A stretch of DNA of 45,527 nt from the NCBI RefSeq assembly GCF_005893125.1, contig NZ_VCJS01000099.1, positions 1-45,527 of the forward strand. Direction: 5' to 3'. How positions within the stretch are numbered: the first letter of the stretch is position 1; each line of letters opens with the position of its first letter. Position numbers and translations under genes: made by a program. The notes beneath the pieces are model-generated. The model saw only the letters and a list, made by a program, of their open reading frames with translations. It made no database searches and was not told the origin of the DNA. This document shows, in pieces, positions 7,492 through 16,424 of this stretch. Source of the DNA: Nonomuraea basaltis. GTDB lineage: Bacteria; Actinomycetota; Actinomycetes; Streptosporangiales; Streptosporangiaceae.

Positions 7492-9315
7492 TTGTTCACC
7501 ACCAGGCCCGAGCTGACGGGCGACTTCGGCATGGTCGCCAGCACGCATTGGCTGGCCTCGGCCACCGGCATGGGAGTGCTGGAACGCGGCGGGAACGCCT
7601 TCGACGCGGCGGTGAGCGCCGGATTCGTGCTGCAGGTCGCCGAGCCGCACCTGAACGGCCCCGGCGGCGAGGTGCCGATCCTGCTGTGGAGCGAGGCGGA
7701 GCAGAAGGTGTCCGTGGTGTGCGGGCAGGGCGTGGCGCCCGCCGCGGCCACCATCGAGCGCTTCACGGAGCTGGGCCTGGACATCGTGCCCGGCACGGGG
7801 CTGCTGGCGGCCACCGTGCCGGGGGCGTTCGGCGGGTGGCTGCTCATGCTGGAGCGCTGGGGCACCTGGACGCTCGCCGACGTGCTGACGCCCGCGATCC
7901 ACTACGCCGAGCACGGCGTGCCGGTGCTGGAGCGCATCGCCGCCACGATCGAGTCGGTCGAGGGATTGTTCACCGATGACTGGCCCACGTCGGCGGCGAC
8001 GTGGCTGCCCGGCGGCAACGTGCCCACGCCCGGGTCGAGGCTGGCCAACCCCGTGCTGGCCGCAACCTACCGGCGGCTGGTCGCCGAGGCCGAGTCCGCG
8101 TCCAGCACCCGTGAGGGACAGCTCGCCGCCGCCCGCCGGGCCTGGTACGAGGGCTTCGTGGCGGAGGCGATCGCCGGCTTCAGCGCCAAGACGGCCTGGC
8201 GGGACAGCTCGGGCGGGGTGCACGGCGGGCTGCTCACCGGCGACGACCTGGCGGGCTGGTCGGCGTCGGTCGAGGAGCCGGTCACCTTCGGCTACCGCGG
8301 CCACACCGTGTGCAAGACCGGGCCGTGGGGGCAGGGGCCGGTGTTCCTGCAGCAGCTCGCGCTGCTGGACGGGTTCGACCTGGATGCGATGGGCCACCTC
8401 AGCGCGGACTACGTGCACACGGTGACGGAGGCCGCCAAGCTGGCCTTCGCCGACCGCGAGGCCTGGTACGGCGACGCCGACGTGCCCATGCTCGACCTGC
8501 TGGACGAGACGTACAACGTCGGGCGGCGACGGCTGATCGGCGCCGAGGCCAGCCTGGAGCTGCGGCCCGGCGCTCCGGGCGGGCGCGCGCCCAGACTGCC
8601 CGACTACCCCGCCGCCGGCACGGCGAGCAGCGCTCCCGGCATCTCCGGAGCACGCTCCCCACAGGGCGTCGGCGAGCCGACGGTCGGCGCGAGCGCAGGC
8701 GGCGAGCAGACGGTCTCCCCCGACGGGTCGGTACGCGGCGACACCTGCCACATCGACGTCGTGGACCGCCACGGCAACATGGTCTCGGCCACTCCGAGCG
8801 GCGGCTGGCTGCAGAGCTCCCCTACCATTCCCGAGCTGGGCTTCTGCCTGGGGACGCGGGCGCAGATGTTCTGGCTGCAGGACGGGCTGCCCGCGTCGCT
8901 GCGTCCCGGGAGGCGGCCGCGTACCACGCTGTCGCCGTCGTTCGCGCTCAGGGACGGCCGGCCGTGGCTGGCGTTCGGCACCCCGGGCGGCGACCAGCAG
9001 GACCAGTGGAGCCTGAACTTCTTCCTGGCCGTCGTCCACGGCGGGCTGAACCTGCAGGAGGCCATCGACGCCCCCATGTTCCACTCCGAGCACTTCCCCA
9101 GCTCGTTCTTCCCGCGCGGCTCCCGCCCCGGCGTCCTGCACGTCGAGGAGCGCGTGGACCCGGGCGTCATCGCGGAGCTGCGGCGGCGCGGACACGAGGT
9201 CGAGGTCCAGGGCCCGTGGACGCTGGGCAGGCTCAGCGCGGTCGCCCGTGACGGCGGATTCCTGAAGGCCGCCGCCAACCCGCGTGGCGCCCAGGGCTAC
9301 GCCGCCGGCCGATGA
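7492..9315 (+). CDS. Gamma-glutamyltransferase/hydrolase family protein (Ntn hydrolase), cytoplasmic
   Basis: 607 aa from TTG 7492 with GAGGAGAG just upstream. The family starts with VASTHWLASATGMGVLERGGNAFDAAVSAGFVLQVAEPH and carries the NGPGGE oxyanion region. The autocatalytic threonine is T418 (codon 8743–8745) in GDTCHIDVVD; cleavage before it would make the two subunits. The small-subunit SGGWLQSSPTIPELG and PSFALRDGRPWLAFGTPGGD segments are intact. There is no signal peptide, so it acts inside the cell like the YwrD-type enzymes, on imported gamma-glutamyl compounds such as glutathione. Oddity: a ~50-residue Gly/Ala/Pro-rich insert precedes the catalytic threonine. The operon position after the peptide importer supports a joint uptake-and-hydrolysis role. 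Confidence 0.88.
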   Translation: MFTTRPELTGDFGMVASTHWLASATGMGVLERGGNAFDAAVSAGFVLQVAEPHLNGPGGEVPILLWSEAEQKVSVVCGQGVAPAAATIERFTELGLDIVPGTGLLAATVPGAFGGWLLMLERWGTWTLADVLTPAIHYAEHGVPVLERIAATIESVEGLFTDDWPTSAATWLPGGNVPTPGSRLANPVLAATYRRLVAEAESASSTREGQLAAARRAWYEGFVAEAIAGFSAKTAWRDSSGGVHGGLLTGDDLAGWSASVEEPVTFGYRGHTVCKTGPWGQGPVFLQQLALLDGFDLDAMGHLSADYVHTVTEAAKLAFADREAWYGDADVPMLDLLDETYNVGRRRLIGAEASLELRPGAPGGRAPRLPDYPAAGTASSAPGISGARSPQGVGEPTVGASAGGEQTVSPDGSVRGDTCHIDVVDRHGNMVSATPSGGWLQSSPTIPELGFCLGTRAQMFWLQDGLPASLRPGRRPRTTLSPSFALRDGRPWLAFGTPGGDQQDQWSLNFFLAVVHGGLNLQEAIDAPMFHSEHFPSSFFPRGSRPGVLHVEERVDPGVIAELRRRGHEVEVQGPWTLGRLSAVARDGGFLKAAANPRGAQGYAAGR

Positions 9316-10055
9316 CACCTGACCTGTTCTTCCTGGTGGGTGCAGGTCTGCTGGCCGGGATGGTGAACGCACTGGCCGGTGGCGGCACGCTCATCTCGTT
9401 CCCCGCCCTGCTGGCGCTCGGCTATCCGAGCCTGACCGCGTCCGTGACGAACGCGGTGGCGCTGTGGCCCGGCTACCTGGGCGGCGTGCTCGGCTACCGG
9501 GCCGAGCTGCGCGGGCAGCGGCGCCGGGCGGCGGCGCTGGGCGCCACGGCCGTGCTGGGCGCGGGCGCGGGGAGTGCGCTGCTGCTGCTCACGCCGGGCC
9601 GGCTGTTCGAGTCGATCGTGCCGTGGCTGGTGGCGTTCGCCAGCCTCGCGTTGCTGGCGCAGCCGTGGCTGCGCCGGTGGTTCGGCGGGGAGAGCGACGA
9701 GCCGCCGAGCAGGCTCGTGTACGCCGGGGTGTTCCTGGGCGGGTGCTACGGCGCGTACTTCAACGGCGGCATGGGTGTGCTGCTGCTGACCGTGCTCGGC
9801 ATGTTCCTGCACGACGGCCTGCATCGCGTCAACGCCGTGCGGGCCGTGCTCGCGCTGGTCGTCAGCACGGTGTCGGTGGTGGCGTTCTCGCTGTTCGGGG
9901 CCGTGCAGTGGCAGGCGGTGGTGGCGATCGCGCCGGCCAGTCTGGCGGGCGGGTTCATCGGCGCGCGGCTGGCCAGGCTCATGTCGGCCAAGGTCCTGCG
10001 GGGCGTGGTCGTCGCCTTCGGCCTGGGCGTGGCCGTCGCGCTGGCCCTGCGTTGA
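9312..10055 (+). CDS. TSUP (TauE/SafE) family membrane transporter
   Basis: 247 aa; ATG 9312 overlaps the previous stop (ATGA). The N-terminus VGAGLLAGMVNALAGGGTLISFPALLALG is the family hallmark, and the duplicated half appears as FLGGCYGAYFNGGMGVLLLTVLGM. About seven to eight membrane helices are visible. TSUP proteins export or import sulfite, sulfoacetate, taurine-derived sulfonates and similar anions. In an operon with a gamma-glutamyl hydrolase, a role in handling sulfur released from the imported peptide is plausible but inferred. It ends the operon and faces the ligase gene convergently with a 37-bp gap that holds no clear hairpin. Confidence 0.88.
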   Translation: MTPDLFFLVGAGLLAGMVNALAGGGTLISFPALLALGYPSLTASVTNAVALWPGYLGGVLGYRAELRGQRRRAAALGATAVLGAGAGSALLLLTPGRLFESIVPWLVAFASLALLAQPWLRRWFGGESDEPPSRLVYAGVFLGGCYGAYFNGGMGVLLLTVLGMFLHDGLHRVNAVRAVLALVVSTVSVVAFSLFGAVQWQAVVAIAPASLAGGFIGARLARLMSAKVLRGVVVAFGLGVAVALALR

Positions 10056-10092
10056 GCGACCTGGCCCTGCGGTGGGCGGACCTGACCGTGCG

Positions 10093-11178
10093 TCAGGCGA
10101 CCGTCGCCTCGATGAGGTCGTCGACCACCTCGGCCAGGTCGTTGCCCCGGGCGTGCACCCGGCGCTGGCGCATCGCCCCCGAGCCTTGGCGCAGCAGCCG
10201 GTCCAGGCCCTCCTGGACGAACGCCAGGTCGCCGGCCTCGGCCAGCGCCGGGCGTACGTGCTCCAGGAGGCGCCCCGCCATCACCGGCGCCGGCACGAGC
10301 GTCCCGTGCCGCACGTCCAGGCTGTCGCCCAGCAGCCCGTCCCGGGCCGCACGCCAGTACGCGGCGCGCAGCACCTCGGACGAGACGGGCAACCCCAGGT
10401 CGCCCCGCCGCACCGCGGCCAGCGCGGTCACCACCAGGGCACGGACCAGGCCGATCAGGGTGAGGCTGTCGCTCACGTCGAGCGGCACGTCCGCCACCCT
10501 GATCTCCACGGTGGGCAGGCTGGGCGACGGGCGGGTGTCCCAGTAGACCGTCTTCGGGTCCATCAGCGCGCCCGACTCCCCCAGCGCGCGCACGGCCAGC
10601 TCGTAGTCGGCGTACGACGGGAAGTACGGCGGCGCGCCCGAGACCGGCCACCGCCCCCAACTGATCACCCGCCACGACGCGTACCCGGTGTCGCGGCCGG
10701 CGAAGAACGGCGAGTTGGCGGCCAGCGCGATCAGCGTCGGCAGCCAGGGCCGCAGGTGGTTGCCGACATAGACCGCGTGCTCCCGGTCGGGCACGTCCAC
10801 GTGCACGTGCAGGGCGCAGATGGTGATCTCGTCCTGCAACGCGCGGTAGAGCACCCTGCCCCGCAGGTAGCGGGTCTCGTCGGTGAGCGGTGGCGACGCG
10901 ACGTCCCCCAGCACGGGGATGCCGCTCGCGACGACCGCCAGCCCGCACGAGCGCGCCGCGCCCGCCACCTCCTTGCGCACGGCGCGCAGCTGCGACCCCA
11001 GCTCGCTGAGATCGGTGGAGGGCGGTGTGCGGGCCTCCACCTGGAATCTGGTGATTTCGTGCACCACGTCGAGCATGCCCGTCGTCGCGGCCAGGACCTC
11101 GGCCGCCCGGGGAGCCACGTGGCGGGTGCGGGGATCTACGACGAGGTATTCCTCTTCGATCCCGATCAGCGGAACCAT
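10093..11178 (-). CDS. YbdK-type carboxylate–amine ligase (glutamate–cysteine ligase family 2)
   Basis: 361 aa from ATG 11178, preferred over the upstream in-frame start at 11259 because GAGGTG lies 7 nt before it and the product then begins MVPLIGIEEEYLVVDP. GIEEEY is the GCS2 active-site signature. Other conserved pieces are TRFQVEARTPPSTDL, ALHVHVDVPD, RPWLPTLIALAANSPFFAGRDTGYASWR and the ending EVVDDLIE. The enzyme ligates an amino acid to the gamma-carboxyl of glutamate; YbdK has weak glutamate–cysteine ligase activity. Actinobacteria do not generally use glutathione, so the real substrate is open. It is the last gene of the leftward ROK–VanX set, 88 bp after the dipeptidase, and lies tail to tail with the gamma-glutamyl operon. 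Confidence 0.88.
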   Translation of the reverse strand: MVPLIGIEEEYLVVDPRTRHVAPRAAEVLAATTGMLDVVHEITRFQVEARTPPSTDLSELGSQLRAVRKEVAGAARSCGLAVVASGIPVLGDVASPPLTDETRYLRGRVLYRALQDEITICALHVHVDVPDREHAVYVGNHLRPWLPTLIALAANSPFFAGRDTGYASWRVISWGRWPVSGAPPYFPSYADYELAVRALGESGALMDPKTVYWDTRPSPSLPTVEIRVADVPLDVSDSLTLIGLVRALVVTALAAVRRGDLGLPVSSEVLRAAYWRAARDGLLGDSLDVRHGTLVPAPVMAGRLLEHVRPALAEAGDLAFVQEGLDRLLRQGSGAMRQRRVHARGNDLAEVVDDLIEATVA

Positions 11179-11266
11179 GCCTGCACCTCGCTGGGGAGTC
11201 CACACGTCTCCGCATGAGGTTGTGCCCATACCACAGGACGCGGAAAACTCTCCCAACAAAGGGTTG

Positions 11267-11929
11267 TCAACCAGGAAAGCCTACGGGTCCGTAGAGGGCG
11301 TGGGAGGAGCCGGTGGACATGGCCCAGTAGCGGTCGCCGTACGACCAGTGCCACCACTCGGTCGGATAGTTGACCAGGCCGGTGGACTCCAGGGCGTCGG
11401 CGAGGAGCTTGCGGTGGGCGCGAGCGTCGGCGGAGATGTTCGGGGCTGCCATGTAGCAGGCGCCGTCGCTCTCCTCCGGGTTGTCGTTGACCTGGGTGCC
11501 CATGTCGTACTCGACGCCATCGGGGCCGCACAGGGTCAGGTCCACGGCGGCGCCGGCGGTGTGCGGGGCGACCTCGACCGGGGAAACGTACCGGCTCGCG
11601 GCGACATATGACTCGTCAGGCGACATTTCCGGAAATGCGGTCTGGAGCTCGGCCCGGTACGCGTCGAAGATCCGCCGCTGCGTCTCGATCGGCCGATAGC
11701 CCTCGACGATCAGCAGGTGGAAGCCCTCCGGCAGCCGGCGCCCGGCCCGCTCCAGCCGGTCGAGGAAGCCGGAGCGCAGGTGCGCGTACGCGCCTTCGCC
11801 GTCGGCGAGCCGCCGGTCCACGCGCAGCCGCCCGCGCATGTCCGCCAGCGGCTCGCCGCACTCCCGCACAGGGATCGCGCTCACCCTGGGGTCCGAGATG
11901 AGCACGACATCGTTCGAGGTCTGCCACAT
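11267..11929 (-). CDS. VanX-like D-alanyl-D-alanine dipeptidase (M15D)
   Basis: 220 aa. It has the M15D zinc site: H123 in SPVEVAPHTAGAAVDL, D130 seven residues on, and H194 in EWWHWSYGD, with catalytic base E191 and the substrate arginine R79 in EGYRPIETQRR. No signal peptide, so it is cytoplasmic like VanX/DdpX. The reaction is hydrolysis of D-Ala-D-Ala. No vanH or vanA ligase is nearby, so vancomycin resistance is unlikely. The start lies only 12 bp after the ROK regulator stop, so the two are probably co-transcribed. With the NagZ cluster on the other side, use or recycling of wall-derived D-Ala-D-Ala is the better reading. Confidence 0.9.
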   Translation of the reverse strand: MWQTSNDVVLISDPRVSAIPVRECGEPLADMRGRLRVDRRLADGEGAYAHLRSGFLDRLERAGRRLPEGFHLLIVEGYRPIETQRRIFDAYRAELQTAFPEMSPDESYVAASRYVSPVEVAPHTAGAAVDLTLCGPDGVEYDMGTQVNDNPEESDGACYMAAPNISADARAHRKLLADALESTGLVNYPTEWWHWSYGDRYWAMSTGSSHALYGPVGFPG

Positions 11930-11941
11930 GGGCAGAAATTC

Positions 11942-13090
11942 TCACACAGTGTCGGAGAAAACCTGCTCTCGGGCTTGCTCCAGAGCCGCCACCAGGGCGC
12001 CGCGCAGCACCGGGTTGCCGGCCACCTTGGTCGTCACGACGGTGGGCTGGCTCGGGCACACCCGGGCCACGGCCTCCTGCACCTTGGCGGCCAGCCGCTC
12101 GCCGCCCGCCCGGCCGACGTCGCCGCTGAGCACGATCAACCCAGGGTCGAGCACCACGGTCACGGCCGCCGCGCCCACGGCCAGGCGTGCCGCCACCGCG
12201 TCCAGGTAGCCCTCGTTGCCGTTGCGGACCAGGTCGGGCACCGTGGCGCCGGACACTCCGTGCTCGCGGGCCAGGCCGCGCAGCGCGTCGTGGCCCACCA
12301 GGCGCTGGAACGAGCCCGACTGGGGCTGAGCGACGTCGGCGGGCAGCGGCTCCCCGGGGACCGGCAGCCAGCCGATCTCGCCGGCGCCCCCGGTGATGCC
12401 GCGGTGCAGCTTGCCGTCCAGCATGACGCCGAGGCCCTGGCCGATGCCCGCCCAGATGACCACGAAGTCGTCGTGGCCGACGGCGGCGCCGTACCTGTGC
12501 TCGGCGAGCGCGACGAGGTTGACGTCGTTCTCGATGGTGACGGAGGCGCCGAGGGTCTCGCGGAGGCTGGCCAGCACGCCGACGTGCCAGGCCGGCAGGT
12601 CGTACGACCAGCGCACGTCGCCGCTGCCCGGGTCCACGACGCCCCTGGTGCCGATGACGAACGCACGCAATCGCGACAGGCTGACGTTCGCCGCGTCGCA
12701 GGCGCGCCGCACGGCCGCGTGGACGGCCTTGACCGGGTCACCGCCGTCGGAGGGGTTGAGGGTGATCTCGACGACGATCCTCCCTGTGATGTCCGCCACA
12801 CCTACCTTGAGGCTGTCGGGCAGCACCTCCAGGCCCGCGACGTACGCGCTGGAGGGAACCACGGCGTACAGGGCGGCGTGCGGCCCTCTGCCTCCCGCCC
12901 GCTCTCCGGCGACCTCGACCAGCCCTCTCTCCTCAAGGCGAGCAAGCAGCTGACCTGCGGTTACCTTGGAGAGCCCCGTCATTTCCCCCAGCTCGGCCCG
13001 GGTCAGCGGACCGTCCACGAGGAGGAGCTCGAGTGCCGCGCGATCGTTCAACCTGCGCAGCAGCCGGGGGATCCCCGGGCTTCGACTCAT
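11942..13090 (-). CDS. ROK family transcriptional regulator (first of a paralogous pair)
   Basis: 382 aa. Residues ~10–70 form a MarR-like winged helix (LNDRAALELLLVDGPLTRAELGEMTGLSKVTAGQLLARLEERGLV). The rest is the ROK sugar-kinase fold: VIGTRGVVDP, ENDVNLVALAEH, GITGGAGEIGWLPV and LDPGLIVLSGDVG. The usual ROK zinc motif CxCGxxGCxE is missing, as in its paralogue at 17939–19120, so both belong to a zinc-less branch. It is transcribed away from the sugar ABC operon and shares an operator-like region with it (13127–13158). It probably represses the importer and NagZ, and heads the VanX/ligase set. The effector is likely an amino sugar, by context. Confidence 0.92.
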   Translation of the reverse strand: MSRSPGIPRLLRRLNDRAALELLLVDGPLTRAELGEMTGLSKVTAGQLLARLEERGLVEVAGERAGGRGPHAALYAVVPSSAYVAGLEVLPDSLKVGVADITGRIVVEITLNPSDGGDPVKAVHAAVRRACDAANVSLSRLRAFVIGTRGVVDPGSGDVRWSYDLPAWHVGVLASLRETLGASVTIENDVNLVALAEHRYGAAVGHDDFVVIWAGIGQGLGVMLDGKLHRGITGGAGEIGWLPVPGEPLPADVAQPQSGSFQRLVGHDALRGLAREHGVSGATVPDLVRNGNEGYLDAVAARLAVGAAAVTVVLDPGLIVLSGDVGRAGGERLAAKVQEAVARVCPSQPTVVTTKVAGNPVLRGALVAALEQAREQVFSDTV

Positions 13091-13126
13091 TACCGCACCC
13101 CTCTCGTCACGAATCCCTAACGAGCG

Positions 13127-13158
13127 TTTCTTTTAAGAAAGTTTCTTGTTAGTTTAAC
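13127..13158. promoter_or_regulatory. Putative ROK operator between ROK gene and sugar ABC operon
   Basis: An AT-rich island in a GC-rich gap. It holds an inverted repeat TTTCTT-N2-AAGAAA (13127–13140) and then a 21-bp stretch (13138–13158) with the pattern AAAGnTTnTTG followed by nnAGTTTAnC. The same pattern occurs upstream of the second ROK gene (19145–19165), with 16 of 21 bases identical. It sits between two divergent starts and could control both. Confidence 0.55.
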
Positions 13159-13226
13159 AGCATCGTTCGGCATTGACGATCAGCCTGGTGCGGACCCTAG
13201 GCCGGCACCCGGGAAGGGAGAACCCT

Positions 13227-14543
13227 GTGAGGATCGCGAAGATCACAGCCACTACGGTCACCACGGCCGCCCTGGCCCTGGGCCTGGCCGCCTGTGGCTC
13301 GAGTGAGGCGCCCTCGTCCTCACCCAGCGCGGCCGCCCCCGCCAGCGGCCCCAAGTACGCCGGCAAGACCCTCAGCGTGTGGCGCCTGGGCGACAGCAAC
13401 CCGGCCGCGGCCAAGTACATGGAAGAGCTCAACGCCGAGTTCAAGACGCAGACCGGCGCTGAGGTCAAGCTCGAGTGGATCCCGTGGCAGCAGGTGGCCG
13501 ACAAGTTCGCCGCCGCCGCGACCGGCACGGGCCCGGACGTCACCGAGATCGGCAACGACCAGGTGCCCATGTGGCAGAGCCAGGACGCGCTGACGCCGAT
13601 CACCGACGTCGCCCGCGAGGGCGACCGGGCACAGATCCCCGAGAACCTCTACGGCTACGAGACCGTGGACGGCGAGATCTACGCCGTGCCGTGGGGAGCC
13701 GGCGCGCGGGCGGTGCTCTACCGCAAGGACTGGTTCAAGGAGCTCAAGATCGAGGTCCCGAAGTCCTGGGACGAGCTCGTCGCCGCCGGCAAGAAGCTCC
13801 AGAAGGAGAAGGGCGAGGGGGTGGACGGCTTCGCCTTCAACGGCGGCTCGGACGCCAACCACCTGCTGGCCGCGTTCGCCTGGTCCGAGGGCGGCGAGTA
13901 CGCCGCCAAGGAAGGCGACAAGTGGGTCGGCAAGCTGACCGACCCCGGTTTCGCCAAGGGCTTCGAGACCTACACCGGCCTGGTCAGCGGCGGCCTGTCC
14001 AGCAAGGCGAACCTGACGCTCAACACCCTGGACATCCGCAAGCGCTTCGCCAACAACAAGGTCGCGATGTACCTCACCGCCGCCTGGGACCTGTCCGGCA
14101 TCGAAGAGGACTCCAAGGGCAAGCTGAAGGGCGACAAGCTCGGCTTCTTCCCGCTGCCCGCCAAGACCGGCGGTGTGGCCCCGTCCTTCTTCGGCGGCAA
14201 CGACATCGCGCTGTGGGGCGGCACCAAGGAGGCCGACCTCGGCAAGGAGTACATCAAGCTCGCCACCAGCAAGACCTGGGCCGACCGCTACGCCACGGAG
14301 GGCGGCCTGCTCCCGGTCTACCCGGACACCCTCGCCGCGCTGAACGAGGACCCGGCACAGGGCCCCTTCGCCCAGGCGTTCGCCAAGGCCAGGGCCTTCC
14401 CCGCGGACGCCAACTGGTCCGAGGCCGACGCGACCAAGGCCGTGCTGCAGAACGCCGCGCGGGCCGTCATCGAGGGCAAGAAGGACACCACCACGGCCCT
14501 CGCTGACGCCAACAAGGAACTCGAAGAGATCCTGAACCAGTAA
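13227..14543 (+). CDS. ABC transporter sugar-binding lipoprotein (family 1)
   Basis: 438 aa from GTG 13227, chosen for its SD (GAAGGGAG) 6–7 nt upstream and because it gives a proper lipoprotein signal with lipobox LAAC and Cys23; the longer reading from 13173 would bury the signal. The mature protein has family-1 features: LSVWRLGD, EFKTQTGAEVKLEWIPWQQ, a TGTGPDVTEIGN loop and YAVPWGAGARAVLYRKDWF. It captures a carbohydrate outside the membrane for the two permeases downstream. No ATPase gene is nearby, so a shared MsiK-type ATPase elsewhere is expected. Context with NagZ suggests GlcNAc-containing disaccharides or muropeptides. Confidence 0.92.
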   Translation: MRIAKITATTVTTAALALGLAACGSSEAPSSSPSAAAPASGPKYAGKTLSVWRLGDSNPAAAKYMEELNAEFKTQTGAEVKLEWIPWQQVADKFAAAATGTGPDVTEIGNDQVPMWQSQDALTPITDVAREGDRAQIPENLYGYETVDGEIYAVPWGAGARAVLYRKDWFKELKIEVPKSWDELVAAGKKLQKEKGEGVDGFAFNGGSDANHLLAAFAWSEGGEYAAKEGDKWVGKLTDPGFAKGFETYTGLVSGGLSSKANLTLNTLDIRKRFANNKVAMYLTAAWDLSGIEEDSKGKLKGDKLGFFPLPAKTGGVAPSFFGGNDIALWGGTKEADLGKEYIKLATSKTWADRYATEGGLLPVYPDTLAALNEDPAQGPFAQAFAKARAFPADANWSEADATKAVLQNAARAVIEGKKDTTTALADANKELEEILNQ

Positions 14544-14545
14544 CG

Positions 14546-15559
14546 ATGGCGGACACTACTACGGTCACCCGGGGCGGGGATTCCTCCCCCGCCCCGGGGC
14601 ACCGGCGGAAGAAGAACGACGGGCGCGTGCGGGCCAGCGGGATGCCGGTCTGGAGCATCCCGTACGTCCTGCTCATCCCCGGCCTACTGGTCATCGCCGG
14701 ACTGCTGCTGTACCCGATGTTCCAGCTGGGCGTCATGGCCTTCCAGAAGGTCGGCCTGGCGCAGATCAGGGGGACCAGGCCGGCCGAGTGGGTGGGCCTG
14801 GGGAACTTCGAGAAGGTCCTCGGCAACGACATCTTCTGGTCGGCCCTGCGCAACACCGTGGCGTTCGCCTTCGTCGCCGTCAGCCTCACGCTGATCGTGG
14901 GCACCGCGGTCGGCGTGCTGCTGCACCGGCTCGGCAGGAAGATGTCGCTGTTCGTGGTCATCGGATGCATGTTCGCCTGGGCCGTGCCGCCCGTGGCACA
15001 GGGCGTCATCTGGCGCTCCCTCTTCGACGCCGAGGCCGGCATCGTCAACTGGGCGCTGAACCTCCTCCCCGATGGTCTGTCGACGCTGGTGTTCGGCCGC
15101 TCCGACTGGACCGGCGAGCCCTGGCTCAACGACACCCTCCCCCTCTACGTCGCGCTGGTCGTGTGCGTGGTGTGGGCCGGGTTCCCGTTCATCGCGGTCT
15201 CGGTGCTGGCCGGGCTCAAGGGCATCCCCGCCGAGCTGTACGAGGCGGCCAGGGTGGACGGCTCCGGACCGTGGCGCACGTTCACGAAGATCACCGTGCC
15301 GATGCTCAAGCCCGTGTTCGCCGTCCTGACGATCCTGTCGATCATCTGGGACTTCAAGGTGTTCAGCCAGCTCTACGTGCTGATGAACGGTCCTACGAAT
15401 CGCGATGGCTTCAACCTGTCGATGTACGCCGTCGCCGAGGCGTTCAAGCCTCCGCAGAAGCTGGGCACCGGCGCGGCGATCTCCGTCGTCCTGACGATCA
15501 TCCTGCTCGTCATCACCGTCGTGTACGTCAGGCAGATCGTGAAGCAGGAGGAGATGTGA
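14546..15559 (+). CDS. ABC sugar permease, MalF/UgpA type
   Basis: 337 aa; it starts 2 nt after the binding-protein stop. Six membrane spans are visible, beginning at PYVLLIPGLLVIAGLLLYPMF. The EAA loop that docks the ATPase is ELYEAARVDGSGPWRTFTKITVPMLKP. The N-terminal ~35 residues are hydrophilic and rich in Gly, Pro and charged residues, as in actinobacterial relatives. It pairs with the next permease, which it overlaps by GTGA. Confidence 0.93.
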   Translation: MADTTTVTRGGDSSPAPGHRRKKNDGRVRASGMPVWSIPYVLLIPGLLVIAGLLLYPMFQLGVMAFQKVGLAQIRGTRPAEWVGLGNFEKVLGNDIFWSALRNTVAFAFVAVSLTLIVGTAVGVLLHRLGRKMSLFVVIGCMFAWAVPPVAQGVIWRSLFDAEAGIVNWALNLLPDGLSTLVFGRSDWTGEPWLNDTLPLYVALVVCVVWAGFPFIAVSVLAGLKGIPAELYEAARVDGSGPWRTFTKITVPMLKPVFAVLTILSIIWDFKVFSQLYVLMNGPTNRDGFNLSMYAVAEAFKPPQKLGTGAAISVVLTIILLVITVVYVRQIVKQEEM

Positions 15560-16407
15560 CCCCCCTCGCACGCAAGAGGCTCGGCAAGATCCTCCTGAAC
15601 ACGGCCGGCGTCCTGGTCTTCCTCTACGCCGTGTTCCCCGTCTACTGGATGGTCTCCACCGGCTTCAAGGAGAACGACCAGATCTTCACCACGGAGTTCA
15701 TCCCGTTCCCCACGCACTTCACCTTCGACCACTTCGCGCGGGTGCTGACCGAGGGCGTCGCGAACAACTCCATCTGGCTCTACATGCGCAACAGCGCCAT
15801 CGTGGCGCTCGGCACCGTGCTCATCGGCTCGGCCTTCGCCCTGCTGTCAGCCACCGCCATCGCCCGCTTCCGGTTCAAGGGCCGCAGCACCTTCCTGGTC
15901 GTGCTGCTGATCGTGCAGATGCTGCCGTCGGAGGGTCTGCTCATCCCGCTGTACATGATGGTCAAGCGGGTCGGGCTCGGTGACCAGCTCATCGGGCTGA
16001 TCGTCACCCAGGTCGCGCTGACGCTGCCGTTCGGCGTCTGGATGCTGCGGACGTTCGTCGCCGCGGTGCCCAAGTCGCTGGAGGAGGCGGCCTGGATCGA
16101 CGGCGCGGGGCGTATGACGACCTTCTGGAAGGTGCTCTTCCCGCTGGTCGCGCCCGGTCTGGTGGCCACGAGCATCTTCTCGTTCATCACCGCGTGGAAC
16201 GACCTGGTCTTCGCTCTCTATCTGATGTCGGGTTCGGAGGGGTACACGATGCCGGTGGCCCTGCAGTACTTCTTCGGTCAGAAGGGCGTCGACTGGGGCG
16301 CGATCATGGCCGGTTCCACCCTGATGACGATTCCGGTCGTCGTCTTCTTCCTTCTCGTGCAACGGCGCATGGTCTCCGGCCTGGTAGCCGGCGCCGTGAA
16401 GGGCTGA
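15556..16407 (+). CDS. ABC sugar permease, MalG type
   Basis: 283 aa from GTG 15556, which overlaps the previous stop as GTGA and has a good SD (GGAGGAG) just upstream. It opens VTPLARKRLGKILLNTAGVLVFLYAVFPVYWMVSTGFK, the usual MalG first helix, and carries the EAA loop SLEEAAWIDGAGRMTTFWKVLFPL. The C-terminus RRMVSGLVAGAVKG is typical. It completes the pore. A perfect 9-bp hairpin follows the stop, before the glycosidase gene. Confidence 0.93.
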   Translation: MTPLARKRLGKILLNTAGVLVFLYAVFPVYWMVSTGFKENDQIFTTEFIPFPTHFTFDHFARVLTEGVANNSIWLYMRNSAIVALGTVLIGSAFALLSATAIARFRFKGRSTFLVVLLIVQMLPSEGLLIPLYMMVKRVGLGDQLIGLIVTQVALTLPFGVWMLRTFVAAVPKSLEEAAWIDGAGRMTTFWKVLFPLVAPGLVATSIFSFITAWNDLVFALYLMSGSEGYTMPVALQYFFGQKGVDWGAIMAGSTLMTIPVVVFFLLVQRRMVSGLVAGAVKG

Positions 16408-16424
16408 CAAATCACGAAATGTCC

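Noticed and set aside
11267..11929. Vancomycin resistance (vanX) locus
   Set aside because: No vanH, vanA-type ligase, vanR or vanS in the neighbourhood; the gene is linked to a ROK regulator instead.
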